Shown here: one piece after another, positions 49,101-61,677 of the stretch
How positions within the stretch are numbered: the first letter of the stretch is position 1
Layout: each line of letters starts with the position of its first letter
Made by a program: the position numbers and the translations under genes
The notes under the pieces: model-generated
Seen by the model: only the letters and a program-made list of their open reading frames with translations
What the model was told of the DNA's origin: nothing
Databases searched by the model: none
DNA from: Ptiloglossa arizonensis
Taxonomy: Eukaryota; Arthropoda; Insecta; Hymenoptera; Colletidae
Length of the DNA stretch: 64,000 nt
Assembly (NCBI RefSeq): GCF_051014685.1
Contig: NC_135060.1
Location: 5,456,001-5,520,000, forward strand
Reading direction: 5' to 3'

Positions 49101-49299
49101 AAGAATCGTTTCGATTCTCGAACTGTTCGCACGTGATTGTATACTACGCGACAAAGGTCTCGTTACGAAACTTTTCGTTGTCCTTTTCCGTCTCGAGAGC
49201 AACCTTAACACCAGTTTCGGTGCAACGACAACAACACCGAATTTTGCGAGGCAATGTTCGTTAAACGTATTTCCCGCCGCGTCTTGTCGAGCACTTTAT
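46136..49299. other. Gene-free stretch
   Basis: T-rich tracts at about 46589-46627 and 48023-48049. 47330-47620 is GC-rich with long frames in several phases and no domain. 47860-47910 is a compact block that looks conserved rather than random. No gene supported. Confidence 0.5.
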
Positions 49300-49660
49300 T
49301 TACAAAATAAAGTTCCACGCACCATCTCGTCGTCTCTTTGACGTTTTTTGTCCCTTTCGCGCAATACGTGCACATTAAACGGAGTGGGTACATTTTCAAC
49401 GTTTTCCCGGCTCCATTCGCCACCGTCCGACAGTTATTCACCACGGTTAAGTTCGCTAAATCATTTGCCAAAGAAAGGTGCACGAGGCTCTTTAAGCATC
49501 CCCATAAAGAAAAGTTCAAAGGATCTGGGTTACGAGAGCAAAGAGGCCATACTGTCTGGGCCACCTCGTTCCAACCATTTTTCATCGAAACTCTCATCTC
49601 GGTGTCGTCTGACATTGACCAAAGAACAAGGGAACATCGCAGAGCTCGAACTACATTTGT
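49300..49660 (-). pseudogene. Frameshifted DDE transposase remnant (C-terminal part)
   Basis: The minus strand has VNVRRHRDESFDEKWLERGG in one frame (49533-49655), then a shift to another frame with WPLCSRNPDPLNFSLWGCLK (from about 49549), ANDLANLTVVNN and RLMCTYCAKG. The order matches the widespread insect transposase C-terminus with GRGGP..WPPRSPDLTPLDFFLWG and a CI...G ending (Tc1/mariner-IS630-like DDE fold). The catalytic Asp region is altered and the frame broken, so it is dead. No terminal repeats were located. Confidence 0.7.
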
Positions 49661-52600
49661 AACCGGCTCCGAAAGAAACATCGGCTCTCGTACAACTCGA
49701 GTAAATTACATAAATTACTCGAGCATTTTTCCCCGATATTCGAGTTCGAGACACCGCTAAATTCTTCGACACTGTTCCCTCTACCTTTATAAATTTTCTT
49801 TGCGTTTGCATCGAAGAAATCCTTCAGCGAGAGTTCACGAGATAAAACGAAATGAAATAATCGATCGAACAGCTGCACCTACTTCTCGACGAGCGTTGTT
49901 ACTCTGTTTTATTGCTCAATTGGAACGAAAATTGCTCTCCAGTTTGACGAAGCTGTTCGCGTTAAATATTTTTTATACGGTTTACCGAGTACCTTACCGG
50001 CCTCGATACAAGTAACTTCGTATTGGTAACGTCTCGTATCAGTTATCGATAAATGTAACGTGCTGGTATCAGTTGTCGATAAATGTAACGTGCTCGTACG
50101 ATTTCAATAATACCTTACTGACGCAGTCGTGTCGAGTACGTTGTCTTTTAACTCTTTGGAAAGAAAATTAATGGGAAATAGTTAAGTAGAAAATAAATTT
50201 TAGATCCTCTTTATTGGTAGAAAATAAATTTCAGGTTCAATTTACGAACAAATATTTGCCGGTGAGAGAATTTTCATGAAAAGTTTGTTCGATTAATCAA
50301 AATCGTGTTACGAATTTTGTAAAAATTTACGTCGTTGTTTACGGTGTTGAAATTATAAACATTTTTTTCGTCGCGTACTTACCTGTTCATTTTTCGAAGC
50401 GAACGAACGGTTATTACCGGTTGATCGATACGGTTGTACAATAGTTTCGGGTAAAATATTATTTCTGTAGATCGTTACCTGCCTTGGAACGAAACACCAC
50501 GCTTCGTTTGTCATTTAGTTAGTCGATCGTGGTTTACAATGAAATGCAATTTTTAGGAGAAATTGAAATTTGTTTCACGTTCTGACAACGTTCTTAATCC
50601 AGTGAACGGGTTCGGATTGTGCAAACAGGGCTACAAATGTATTTGCGACGCGAAACAAATTTCAGTTCTTGAAAAATTGCTTTTCGCGGTAAAACACGAC
50701 CCACTATTTTAGCCAACGATAAACAAAATAGAAAACTTTCCGCTGTTCGCTGTATTTAAAATAAAATCGTTGAGAAAGCGTTCCGAAACGTTCGTTGATG
50801 TACAGGGTGATTGAAATTGATTTAAACGTTACGAAAGGTTACGGTGTTCCTTTAAAAATTTATGTAGATCATATTTTCGCGCGTAACGAATAGAATAGTT
50901 ACGGAATGATAATTATCACGGAGATCTTTTTAAATCGACTCGAACAGCTTCGTTCCTATGCAACGTTTACGTATTCTCGAGTGATATCTTGTTTCACATT
51001 AATTTTATACGTTTTAATTATATTTCGAACTTGAATCAATCCAATTCGAAAATATCGGATTGATATTTGTTAGGAAACATTCGAGTTTGCGTACGTGAAA
51101 AAAGTTTCCGTGATCGTTCGCCTTTTATTTCGCATCGATCGGTGTTCGTATAGTTATTAAAAATTGATATCGAGCGTTCAAGACTTTCGTACTGTTCGAT
51201 TCTCTCTTCGTTACCCGTATACGCGGAAACGTGGAAATCGAGCTGTGTAATTTTTGTCAATTTCCGCGAGCCACGTTATTATCGCGTTTTATTTATTTTA
51301 TGTATTTCGTGTATTTAAGCATCGAGACACTTCATTTGCTCGTTACTAATATTTTATCAAGGATTCGACCAACGGGAAACATTATTTTTCGTTCGTGTGT
51401 ACCGTGCTCTGCAAAACTGTTAATTTCTTCTCTTTATTTAATCGTATTTGCGTCGGTAATTGCGAACTTGGGTTATCTAGAAAATCTGTAAAAATTGAAT
51501 TCACCACTTACTTTGCGCCGCGTCGATCCACGGTTATAATGAGACGGAAAAAGAAATGTAAAAAAAAAAAAAAACATTGACTCATTGTCGGTCCACTTTC
51601 GTAATCACCGGTACATCCGTGTCGAGCACGCTAATCGTGTATCACGCGTGTTAACAGTGTGTAAACAGTGTGTAAACACCGAATAAAGTTTAAGTTTTCG
51701 GTCGTGTGTGCTCTTCGCTCTTTTTCTGCGTTTACGAGTCTCGTCTCTAACGATGATTCTAAACAAGTATCGAATTAACCCGTGGCTTTCATCAGAAACG
51801 TAAACTCGACAGAGACGAACGCGTCACGTTACTTTCCAATTCATCGCTCCGATCTCGAACAAAGAACCTTCCAAAATTCTCTACACGAATTCCAATCCTT
51901 TCCAAAATTCGAAACATCTTTCGCAACGTTGTGCACACCTTCGGTCCATTTTCCCAAGAATCGAATCACGTCTCAAAACGTAAGAACGACGTATAAATTT
52001 CCACTCCGAAAAAAAAGAAACAAAATTTATTTTAACCCTCGAAACGATGTCTAAGATCGCGTAAACCGAAAACGTTTCCCCTCGAAGATAAAATTCGTTC
52101 GAAATAGTTCTCGATCGTCGCCCAGCTAACTTCCAGATCCGCGTTAATCTAAGCATCGAAATTGAATCGAAACGTAACATCGGTATTGAATTTTGCTGGA
52201 GTATCACATCATGGTATCGCATCGGTGACCAATCGGTGATCCTTTCCGCGTAGAGTAGCAAATCGTATCGTACGTTTTCATCGTTCGGAAGCCACGAACC
52301 ATTGATGCCCGTCCGTCGACCAATTGACACGAGGCTTCGTAACGCGGCGAGGAAACGCGTTACGTACCGTTTCGACATTGGGCAAACAAGAAAATAACAT
52401 CACCGTGACTGTTGTTTGCTCTGGAAAACGTCGATTTCCTCGCGCGCGACCGCGACACGTTCTTCGCGTACCACGTCCCTTTCGGTGCCCTTTTCCGCCA
52501 CGTAATTCTTCGCGAATCCTCGCTGAAATATTCATCAACCGTCTCGCTCGATTCTCTTTCGGCTTGACTGTTTCAATTATCGCCCGACCTGTCGGATCAA

Positions 52601-55600
52601 TTTTTTTCTTTTTTCTTTTTTTTTTTCCACCGGGAGCCCGCTCCGTCACGGCCACTTAATTGCACGATCAAATCCTTACGGCCGGCTAAAAGTAATGGAC
52701 CGGTAAATTGACCGCGCGAAAATCAACGCTAGGCCATTACACGTGCCTCGTTCTGTCACCGTCAACGAGCCGCGAGCAACGACAAATAATAACGCGGTAG
52801 GTACCAAGGGAGATCCTCATCGATAATGTCCTCGCTACGTTTCATCATCGAACAACCATATTTTGCAAACAATTGGGAAAATTCTCGCGCGTGTCCTCCG
52901 ACTGAGACTTATTCGTAGATTGTCTTCGTTTTTTCAGAAATTATTTACTATTGTAAATAGTAGCGCGGGAACACCTTACGTCAGAATTGATGGTGTTCTT
53001 GGATACGAATTGCATTCCAGTTTCGTGAACCTGGGATCGCTGTGTTTGATTCTCTTCTTAGAATTTGATCGGTATACGAAGAGTAGTGTTCCTTTAATTT
53101 ATCTAGGAAATGTATTTTAGGTTTCGTTTATCGAAGACTGTTTCGGAGAATTCTTCGATGCGTTATCTTTTCGAATAAATATCGAGAATGAGTTTTACAC
53201 TTCCGGTAGATAAAAATGCGTTTCGTGGAGTGGTGTATTACGCGAATATTATGGTGACAAATTACGCGAGTCTGGAAAGGTGAAAATATTGCAAAGGTTT
53301 GACAAAGTAAAGTCGAAACATTCTTTTCCATAAAATTCTTAACGATGCATAAAAATGTTTTACATATGATTGCGAGTTATCGTGCGACGAAAGATTACAC
53401 GAGTCTAGGGAGGTTTAAGTATCGCAAGGGTCAGGATCGACAAAGATTTTTTTCCATAAAATTCTGAACCTTCGAAAAATCATGGTAACGAGAAAAATGT
53501 GACGTTCAGGGGACGATCCACACGGTGAGTGTTGACCCGTCTGAACGGAACAACTAACAACTCCCGACAAGTTTTGCAACTTTCTAGTTTCGTGTGCAAG
53601 CTGCGACCCAAATCTCGTAAATTTTTGTCCGTTAATAAGCAACCGTGCGTACAGGTTGAGAAAAAAAAAGAATCTCCACCGTGTGTAACGGATGTTCCGG
53701 GGCTTTATCATTGAACGTGAAACTAAGTCGATTGCCAAAGAATTATACATCGCTGGGATTATGACTGCACTGCAGTGAAAAAGCAGAGAGCTCAAAGGAA
53801 TCTTCAAAGGACGACAAAATTGCTAAAAGGCAAACAAAATTATTTAAAAACGATGCCCAAGCGTCTACCGAGGGATCGTACTACGAGCCAGGATTGGCTG
53901 ATTGACAGTAAACGAAAAAATTTCAAAGCCAACGTGCAAAAATGAACGTATAAAACTTTAAACGCGTTTTTCACAAAACCGCGTGTTTTTTTTTGTGCTC
54001 GCGACAGCAACTAATAACTCAAAAACCGTAATGCACGTTTCGTTGAAATTTAACGTTAACCTTCTCGATCGTATCGACCATTGGTTTTCGGTTCTTTCTA
54101 CAATGATTACTCTTCGAAGTGTAACGTAAACGAATTTTTAGCGAAAAATGTTTCTTTTCGTTCGGATACCGTAACTTTTACGATATTTTGAATTTTTTAA
54201 ATTCCTCGCTTCGCACAACGGAGAATACATTTAAAAGTAATAATATTTCCGAATTCAAAATTTTTTCAACTCGATTGCAGGTGAAATCATCGACGCGAAC
54301 GTATCGTCCGTACGGTGAGCGCCATTTTCTTTGCCAGCGTTTAAAGTACGTAACAACGAATTTCCTTCGAAAGGTTATTATACGTTTCATTCGCGGTAGA
54401 AAATTCATTTAGGTCGGGCGTGTAGTATTTTCATAAAATATTCGTACAGGAACCATCCAGTTTATCACGGTCAAGGTGGCGTTTAAAGATCGTTTACAAC
54501 CCCTTAAAGATCGTACGAAACTTGAATATTTTATTCAGAACGGTATAAAAAGCGGGCCTCGGCGTGGCTGGTATTAAGCCTGGCCCGTAACGACGCCTAA
54601 TGTAAATAATAGCGTTCCCGACAAATATAATCGAGACACGACGAAACACGTTAAAACTGTGCAACGCGATCCACTGAAAACGCAACGCTTGACTCTCGTT
54701 CTGTCACGCGTGGGTCTTCTCGGACCCGGAGAGACTTTTGCTCGATTACAGAAATTAAGAAAGACACGATAAAATCATACAATTCTTCTTGAAAAAATTC
54801 GTGCGAGCGAACTATTGTCCGAATTTACAAAAGTTCTCCGGGAAAGCGGTTCTCGAGTATATTATTAACCGAGATAATTATTCAATCCTCTCGATAGCAG
54901 CTGTGTGGACGTCTGGGTCAAAACAAACCCAAGATTCACATCGAACGACTATCTCGAACAAGAATTCCATTGTTTCATCGTACTTTTTTTAATTTCTAAG
55001 GAAATTTATCAATTTTTCAAACGAAATGGAAACGCACCCGTCGGGTCCGAAAAGACCCACGCTTGGTACGAACCAACGATCGAAGATACCAAAGTTATCG
55101 TCGTCGTTCCTACCCGAGAACGAAACGCGGTTCCGTTTCTGTGTTTCTGCGTTAACGAATGATTCATTCGTTGCGTCCGTTAACGAATCGGCCAAATTAA
55201 CGATTTCCAAACGTCACCGCCGAGATAATACATTGCAATCGAGATGAACGAGAATAAACGCGCGCTGGTAAGCGCGATTGTTCGTCGAAGGAAGACGATC
55301 GAACGAGAAACGCGGGCGGTTGTACGTTTTAATCGAATCGGTTTCGCGCGCGATTCGTCGACCGGATCGTTTCCGCGTCATTAAATCGAATCAATTTTTG
55401 ATAACTTATACACCGAATCGGGGCTGCGTGTACGCGCTGGAGGCAATAAAAGCCGTTTTATCCCGGGGAACACAGGTTTTATTGATAGCGGTACAACAGG
55501 CAACATTTAACCGACGATGTACGATAACCGGGCGATCATGTCGACAGGCGTGCCAGTAATAATAACAACATCAGCTGAACAAGATAAACCGCGGGGTGGT

Positions 55601-56060
55601 TAATCGGGAATGTGCCGCTGGTCATTGTCTGCACGGTGTTTTTCTTCTCGTTCGGTCGAGTCCCTCGTTGCATCGTGCGCGACCATCGCTCCTGTAACTT
55701 TTCTAATAGAACCGATCATTTTTTTTTTTCTTTCTTTTATTTTTTTTATATTTATTCTCCCCGGTTCTCCTCCGGTGGAGTGGCGGTATCTCATGGAAAA
55801 CTTTAACGAGCGTCTAGCTTAATCTCGTTAAAATCTCGCCGCGGACCGCGCCTGGAATAAATTGGAAAAATAACACAGAGATCCATGCGCGGTTTCGTAA
55901 CTGTTGCCGGCCGAGCGAAATGTTTCAGCGCGCGTGTTCTTCGCTGGAATTTTGATCGGTCGCGGGTCGTCGATGTTCGTGTTCAAGTCCTCGAGTTACC
56001 TAGGTAGCTTTTATTCACCGCGCGTGTGTTCAGATGCATTTTCTGCGCATATGTATGCGC
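49661..56060. other. Gene-free stretch with possible regulatory islands
   Basis: Short direct repeats at about 50039-50100. Possible transposon end GTACAGGGTGATTGAAATTG at about 50802. Islands at 52660-52760, 54430-54620 and 55435-55600 show mixed GC content and transcription-factor-like words (TTTATTG, TAATAATAA, TTTTATCCC). No exon recognised. Confidence 0.45.
53255..53475. repeat. Degenerate tandem duplication, about 130-bp period
   Basis: ACGCGAGTCTGGAAAGGTGA (about 53265) and ACACGAGTCTAGGGAGGTTT (about 53397), each followed by a CGCAA(A)GG-like word and TTTTCCATAAAATTCT. Confidence 0.6.
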
Positions 56061-56262
56061 GTTTAGTTAGACGTTGCATAGAGTAGAATTAGCGTTTTTT
56101 TTTCTCCGCGAGTAGAGAGAATAATGACAATGCGTTGTTTATCGTAAATGCGATCCGTTACCTTTCATGTGTGTATGTGTTTAGTTAGATGTTACACAGA
56201 GTAGAATTAGTATTTTTTTTTTCTGTACGTAGAGAGAATAAATGACGATACGTTGTAAATTA
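56061..56262. repeat. 118-bp tandem duplication
   Basis: GTTTAGTTAGACGTTGCATA at 56061 and GTTTAGTTAGATGTTACACA at 56179, each followed by GAGTAGAATTAG, a T-run and GTAGAGAGAATAA. Confidence 0.85.
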
Positions 56263-59200
56263 TTTGGTAATCTCGAGGAAATAAGCTGCTTCGTTGAATC
56301 TTCTTTATTATAAACACGATCTATTGTCCATCGAGGCCATCAAAAACCGTAAAGTTGTATACAAAGATAAAATGTGTACAATAATTACGAAGAGAGTATT
56401 AACAAGGAACGAGTAACATCTGTCCGGAAAGAAGACACTCGATAGAAATATTACGAACAATAAAATCTTCCACAAACGTCGTGTTTGTAACAAAGAACGT
56501 TCAACGCAGTTCCCGAGATCGTCCATCGATTGAAGTTCTCATTTCCGAAATGTTTCTTCTCACGAAGGAGTGAGTACAAATTTGTCCGAGTTCAACTCAC
56601 TTTTCGAGATAGCACGGCAAATGTATTCTACGGAGAAAGAAAGACCAAGCCCCCTGGAACGAGATCGCAAATCATTTATAATACCGGGCCAGAGTTTTAA
56701 CCAGGCTTTGTAAAGTCTGTGACCGAGCAAACATTGCCCGACACTGTCGACGTTCTCCTTACTTATGGTATTGCGAGGAGAAAGAAAGAACAGTCTCGAG
56801 TTAAGGGGAACCTGGTATCGCGTGTAAGCGGAATGTGGACAGTGTCGAGTTATTTTTGCTTCGCAAAGGCCGACCGTAACCTACGATCCGATTCGTTCGT
56901 GCGAAATTTCTTTCTTCGCGGGACTGATTTTCTTTTCTACCCGCGATACATCGTATTTATTCGCAACGACTCGACGCACCAAGCGAAAAAGAATCGTGCA
57001 AGTAACGCAACGAATGCGTTGGAATCGTCGTGAATTACCTTCCATATTCAATTGGATTCTATCAAGCGGAAGTTGAAACGCGCCTGTGCATTTGTCTCGA
57101 TATGGACAAGTTTTTTTCCAAGCTAAAGTAGTTACAGGCCGAGTCACGCGATCGGGACGACTCCGTATCTTGCGTTCGGTCGAACACGGGGAAAATGTGT
57201 CAGAGGAGAAAGTTGAACAGCAAGTACACACTTGTTTTTTTCCAGTAGAGACAATTTCTTAATTGACTCATTATTGCACAAAGATCTTGCGTGTACCTTT
57301 TAGTTGATTCTTTAAACGATGGATAATTCTACTCGTCGTAATCCGTAAAGATGATATTTGATAACGAAGATTATGTTACATTCTGTTTCGTATCGATTCG
57401 ATTTACTTACTCGAACGCATCGATTTTTCTTGCAACGTGACGATTTTATTTCTCGTAATTAAATGAACGAAAAGGTTTCGAAAGTATCTTTGTCCCGGAG
57501 AATCGTAAATGAACAAAATTGAAACGGTTCGAAGTAAAAGTAAATCGAAGTTTTACATTGAGTTTATTCACCAACGTAACTTCGATCGCTCTGTATTAAC
57601 ACAACGTTTAAAGTTATCGAAATTGTACCGCGTGTTCTCTTTGTAACACATTGGTGAAGAATTTATAGCGTCACGTTTGTTGTACCATTTCTTATTTATA
57701 CTCGTAAAAAAGAATCGAAACAGTTCGGTCGAAAAATCCTCGTATATCCCGTGTAAAAGTTTGGAAAAGTGATAAAGTTAAATTGTCGAAAAACGAGGAG
57801 TATCGCGCGCCTTGTAAAAAATTTACAAATACCTCGGAAAGTATTCGTTTTTCGTACACCCTGTCCTAATATTGTCGCGCGCGCGGAAGAGGAATTTTCG
57901 GTGGGATCGATTTACTTTCGAAAAATTGCTGCTTTGATACCGAAAAGAAAAAAAAAAAAAAAAAAAAAAAAGAAAAAAGAGGAGAAATTGCGTTTCGAAA
58001 CCGACGCCGTAGAAAAAGCCACGTCACGCCGTTCAACTTTCGCCTCCGCCACTTTTTTCTGTCTACAATCGAATTACGTGGTCCACTGTAGAGTGTAAAT
58101 ATTTCCTCGACGATTTTTCGTTTTTTTTTCTTTTTTTTTTTGTTTTCTCCCTCCCTTCGTTCCTCGTCGCGATTCGGTTATACTCGAAAGAACGATAACG
58201 CGGTTGAAAAGTGATACGGTAGAATCGCGGACGCTTTAACGATCAGCTTGACCCGACTGGTTCTCGAAATTAGGCGGTCCTTTCCTGGTTAATTACGTAT
58301 TCCTGGAAAAGAAGAACTAAAATTTCCACGGAACGACTGGCGAGTTTCTTGGGGACAAAATGAATCCATTCGTCATCCCGGTGGTTTCTTACCGCTCCGA
58401 AACAGTTCGCGTCGCTTGACAGGCAAAGAATTATGTTAACCGCGCAAATGGTGATTTGATAAGATCTATCCGCGTTTCCACGCTAATGAATCAATATATC
58501 CCGTTATTAATTAAACTTTGACCGTTAGTTTCGCGAAATCGGATGAACGTCGGATTATTCCCCCAAAGTATTCATTTCCCATTTTGATTTCGAGGATTAC
58601 GTTGCGGAACATGTTCTCCTCGCGGGGCTTGTGGAAGTCGACTCGATATAATTATAATAGCGATCATCGCGAAAGAAAATAATTCAAATATCCTCCCTCG
58701 ATTCGTGGTTCTCCTGTTCCAATAATTACGAACGATCTATGTATACACCGATTACGAATTCCGAGAATTTTAGAATAGCTCGCGTCGAAGTGTAATAATT
58801 TCCAAGTTACGATTTTTAAGTTACTTTCAATATTTAAAATGTACAGCGCAGGGTGTATTTAGAAATAAATTTCCTAAGAATAGTTTTCGTGTACTTGAAA
58901 AAAAAAGAAATATTGCGTTGTCGAAGAGATTGATTGTTCCGTTGATACAGCAAGGTAGAGTCGATTCTTTGACGAGAAATTAGGAGAAATATGTACTTCG
59001 TCCAATTGAATAATAATACGACGGTAGACTTTCGTTATCGTTAAATTTACCATTCGCGCATTTCGAATATTTTGCTATATTTTTCTTTTCTACCGAATCT
59101 GGACAACTTAGACGATACGCAAAGTGTCCGAAAAGTGTTCAAATGAGTTTCAAACGTGCTCTATTTTCGTCCTTGGATGTTATCGAGCTGTAAACTGTGA

Positions 59201-59967
59201 AATCGGCAAAAAGAAATGCCGATAAACAATAAATAAAACTGCTACAACTGTAGGTGCTGGAGGGTTCTTTGAGCGTCAAGTGTGACTCAGATGTGTGCAC
59301 AATGCGTGCGTACTTCAGAGCGGGTGAATAATGGCAGTGGGCGTGTTTGTAGATGTGTGTGGATGAATACGTTCTCCAGGGCGGTCTGTGCGTTATGAAA
59401 ACGGGGTTTAGTGTGTACGGAGGGAACGGTGAGAGAGAGAGAGAATTTCTAGTGAAGTTCTAGGGGGAGAGTAGCGAGTCGAGTTAGTATCGAAAAGGTT
59501 TAAACTTAGAGAATACGTATAATGGAATTTTTTTCGCGAACGCGATACAAACTCCAACGTCGACTCAATTGTTATTACGAAGAATGCCAAGTATATTTAC
59601 CACGCGATCGATCGGAACATTCGAAGGGATATCGTACGGTCCATTCTGACACCGCCCTACGAATTAAGTTTTAACCTGTTGCTTCGCAACAGCGAAGTCG
59701 CGAAGCGAACGAAAATAACCGTTCGTGGTTTAGAAATTAGAATACTCGTTTATAGCCTCGTGTCTCGAAGATCGTTCATTTGATATCAATCTTGCACCAA
59801 AGTTATCTCGGATCCGATCGTATATCGCGAATACAGAGAACAAATAGCTAGTCTTTTATCAAATTGAATATTCTTTACCGATCGAGTGCAACAGTCACCG
59901 TTTTGTTTCGTGGAACATTGCCAGAGAGTTACGCAAGAGTTCTGTCGCTCGATTGACCGTTCCTCCG
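56263..59967. other. Gene-free stretch
   Basis: 58220-58560 contains many homeodomain-like words (TTAATTA, TAATGAATCA) in a non-repetitive context and may be an enhancer. 59240-59470 is G/T-rich on the plus strand with a GA run at 59431-59443. No gene recognised. Confidence 0.45.
57942..57979. repeat. Poly-A tract
   Basis: Long A-run beginning after GATACCGAAAAG; the longest homopolymer in the window. T-runs follow at about 58122-58141. Confidence 0.9.
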
Positions 59968-60009
59968 CGTTAAGAGCTCGCGGCGACCCCGTGCCGCGAG
60001 CTCTTAACG
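59968..60009. repeat. Perfect hairpin, 17-bp arms, 8-base loop
   Basis: CGTTAAGAGCTCGCGGC, loop GACCCCGT, GCCGCGAGCTCTTAACG. A near copy of the arms forms another hairpin at 61678-61719. Role unknown. Confidence 0.9.
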
Positions 60010-60099
60010 AACAAACACTGGAATGGAAAAGGTTCTTTATCGACCAATTTCAACCCAATCAAGCTCATCAAAGACACCCGAGTAGTTGAAGATAAAACT

Positions 60100-60580
60100 C
60101 GTCCGAGTCTACTCCGATTTCAAAACAGGCTCGAACTGACCCAAGGCTTGGTTATTTACTCGAAAACCTAGAATGAACACCGTGAGGGTCTCGTCACTGG
60201 CCAAGAGGACCACTCGTCAGCCTGCAGAATCCAGCATAATCTATTCCGTGAGCGTTAACGACTCTCGTTTCGCAAGAGACTCGAACCGACTCAGGCTCCC
60301 GCAGTCCTGACTTGCTCGAAAACTTGCGAGCAAGACTCGAGGGCCGGTCGCTGGCCCAGAGAACCACTCGTCAGTTTCCCGAATCGTGTAAGCGGTCTGT
60401 TTCGTAAGCGTTAATGGTTCTTCAAGACAGACCGAAGCTGACTCAGGACTACCATAGTTGCTCCGATTAGCTCTGCAAAACTTGGGAGCGTGATCTCGAG
60501 GCCCGTTGCAGAGGTGGCGCGGCTCTTGTCGCGCTGCAGAATCCTGGAACGGTCTATTTCCCAAGCGTTAATGGTCCTCG
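60100..60580. repeat. Degenerate tandem repeat, 3 copies of about 155 bp
   Basis: Three units share CTCGAA(A/C)TGAC(T/C)C-like starts, ACTCGAAAAC, a GGCC(C/A)AGAG stretch, ACCACTCGTCAG (first two copies), then GCGTTAA(C/T) endings at about 60253, 60409 and 60567. Unusually low in A/T for this window. Confidence 0.75.
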
Positions 60581-60597
60581 TGGCGATAAGTCCCGCG

Positions 60598-60637
60598 TGA
60601 AAAAAAAAAGAAAAGAAAAGAAAAGAAAAGAAAAAAA
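60598..60637. repeat. (AAAAG)n microsatellite
   Basis: A-run followed by about five AAAAG units, directly after the 155-bp repeat array. Confidence 0.9.
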
Positions 60638-60860
60638 TCAATCTTCCGGGGCGGTGTTGCAATAACAGGGTCCGTGGTCTCGCGGGACGAGCAATTCGAG
60701 ATCGCGGCGAGAACGGTCCTCTCGTCGCTCGTAGCCGAAAATTCGTCGCTGTTAACTGCTCCGCGTAGCCGAGGAAGCGGTAACGACCGCGGCGAGGAAG
60801 CGACAACAATCGCGCGCAGCTGAACACACAGAGGAACACGGCTCGGAGGGAAACACTTAC

Positions 60861-61159
60861 GACAGAGAGCTCCGTATCGCAGACTACGAACGGTCCCTTG
60901 CGGACAAAGAGCTGGCACACCGTCTTGGTAGAGTTCCCTCTGTGTCTTCCGATCGAGAGGCCCGTAATTGCACACGAGGGTCTCGACTCGATCCCCGATT
61001 CCGACGGGTATTGTATGCACGGCCATTGCGAACTCTCCCTGATTCGTCGGCTCGTCTTGTCTGGCCGTGTAAATTGCACGCCCACAGCCAACCTGGCTAA
61101 TTGTCGCCGACGCGAACGCGATGTACGACAGGTTGGCCCGCGCGGTGAAGTTCACGAAT
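60861..61159 (-). CDS. Partial gene: exon of a CAP-superfamily (venom-allergen-5-like) secreted protein
   Basis: Minus-strand exon with acceptor CTCTGTTTCAG and donor GTAAGT, 299 nt: one base, 99 codons, one base. It encodes the C-terminal half of a CAP (SCP/PR-1) domain: VGCGRAIY at exon residues 23-30, LVCNYGP at 61-67, and a family-typical tail with ELYQDG and PALCPQGT, then a final Cys99. CAP proteins are secreted disulphide-bonded proteins of saliva, venom and reproductive tract; the role here is unknown. Signature 1 (usually GHYTQ..W) is degenerate (ANLSYIAF), lacking the His and Trp. About 30 residues separate the two cysteine motifs, longer than in vespid antigen 5. The signal peptide and N-terminal half are not recognised before the window end, so the 5' exons lie beyond 64000 or are unseen. 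The frame stays open past the donor, so the C-terminus could instead read through. Confidence 0.75.
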
Positions 61160-61342
61160 CTGAAACAGAGGATCGCGAAATTATCGACGTAGACGGTTGA
61201 GGTTACCGCAACGGTCACTTACCTACAAATTCTTTGCGAATTGTTCCAAGGATTACCACGTCGCAGTCTACGTTGCGTTTAGAATCGTCGTCGTCGCGCG
61301 ATAGTAACAAATCAACGTAAAGGGATCGAAGTTGATCATATG

Positions 61343-61615
61343 TTAGGTTGTTTGGGAAGTTATTTCGTTTTTTTTTTTTTGCGAAACACGATTTTCTTTA
61401 GTGTGCAAACATTTTAGTAAATCGTATATTCTCCATTTTGGAAAACGAAACGACCTTCCGAATCATTTTTCATCGAACCACTTACAAGCCAGGTTCCTCG
61501 CTCGCAATGGGCACAGATCCCTCGAAACGTGGACAAAATTCGCACAATCGATTCACCAGAGACGAGGTTCGAGTTCAAGGATCGCGAACAACGGGGAGGA
61601 CTTCTGATCACGAAT
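61343..61615. mobile_element. Mariner-like element end with decayed transposase C-terminus (minus strand)
   Basis: The left end TTAGGTTGTTTGGGAAGTTA, then TTTCG and a T-run, is a mariner-type terminal repeat with TA at its edge. Just inside, the minus strand ends a frame with QNGEYTIY and stop, like the .NGeYi.d C-terminus of mariner transposases. The other end and most of the transposase are missing. It sits in the intron or flank of the CAP gene. Confidence 0.5.
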
Positions 61616-61677
61616 TCGATAACCGAGACGTTACTGGGACTCCGAACGCGAGTGTAACGATACGCTACGGTTCTCTA

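Noticed and set aside
60819..60860. Alternative 41-base intron joining the CAP exon to sequence at 60819
   Set aside because: Too short for a normal insect intron, and the resulting peptide has no CAP-like features.
60568..61218. 216-codon minus-strand frame as a continuous CAP protein
   Set aside because: The CAP similarity starts exactly at a splice acceptor (61159) and ends near a strong GTAAGT donor; residues beyond are unrelated and end in a homopolymer.
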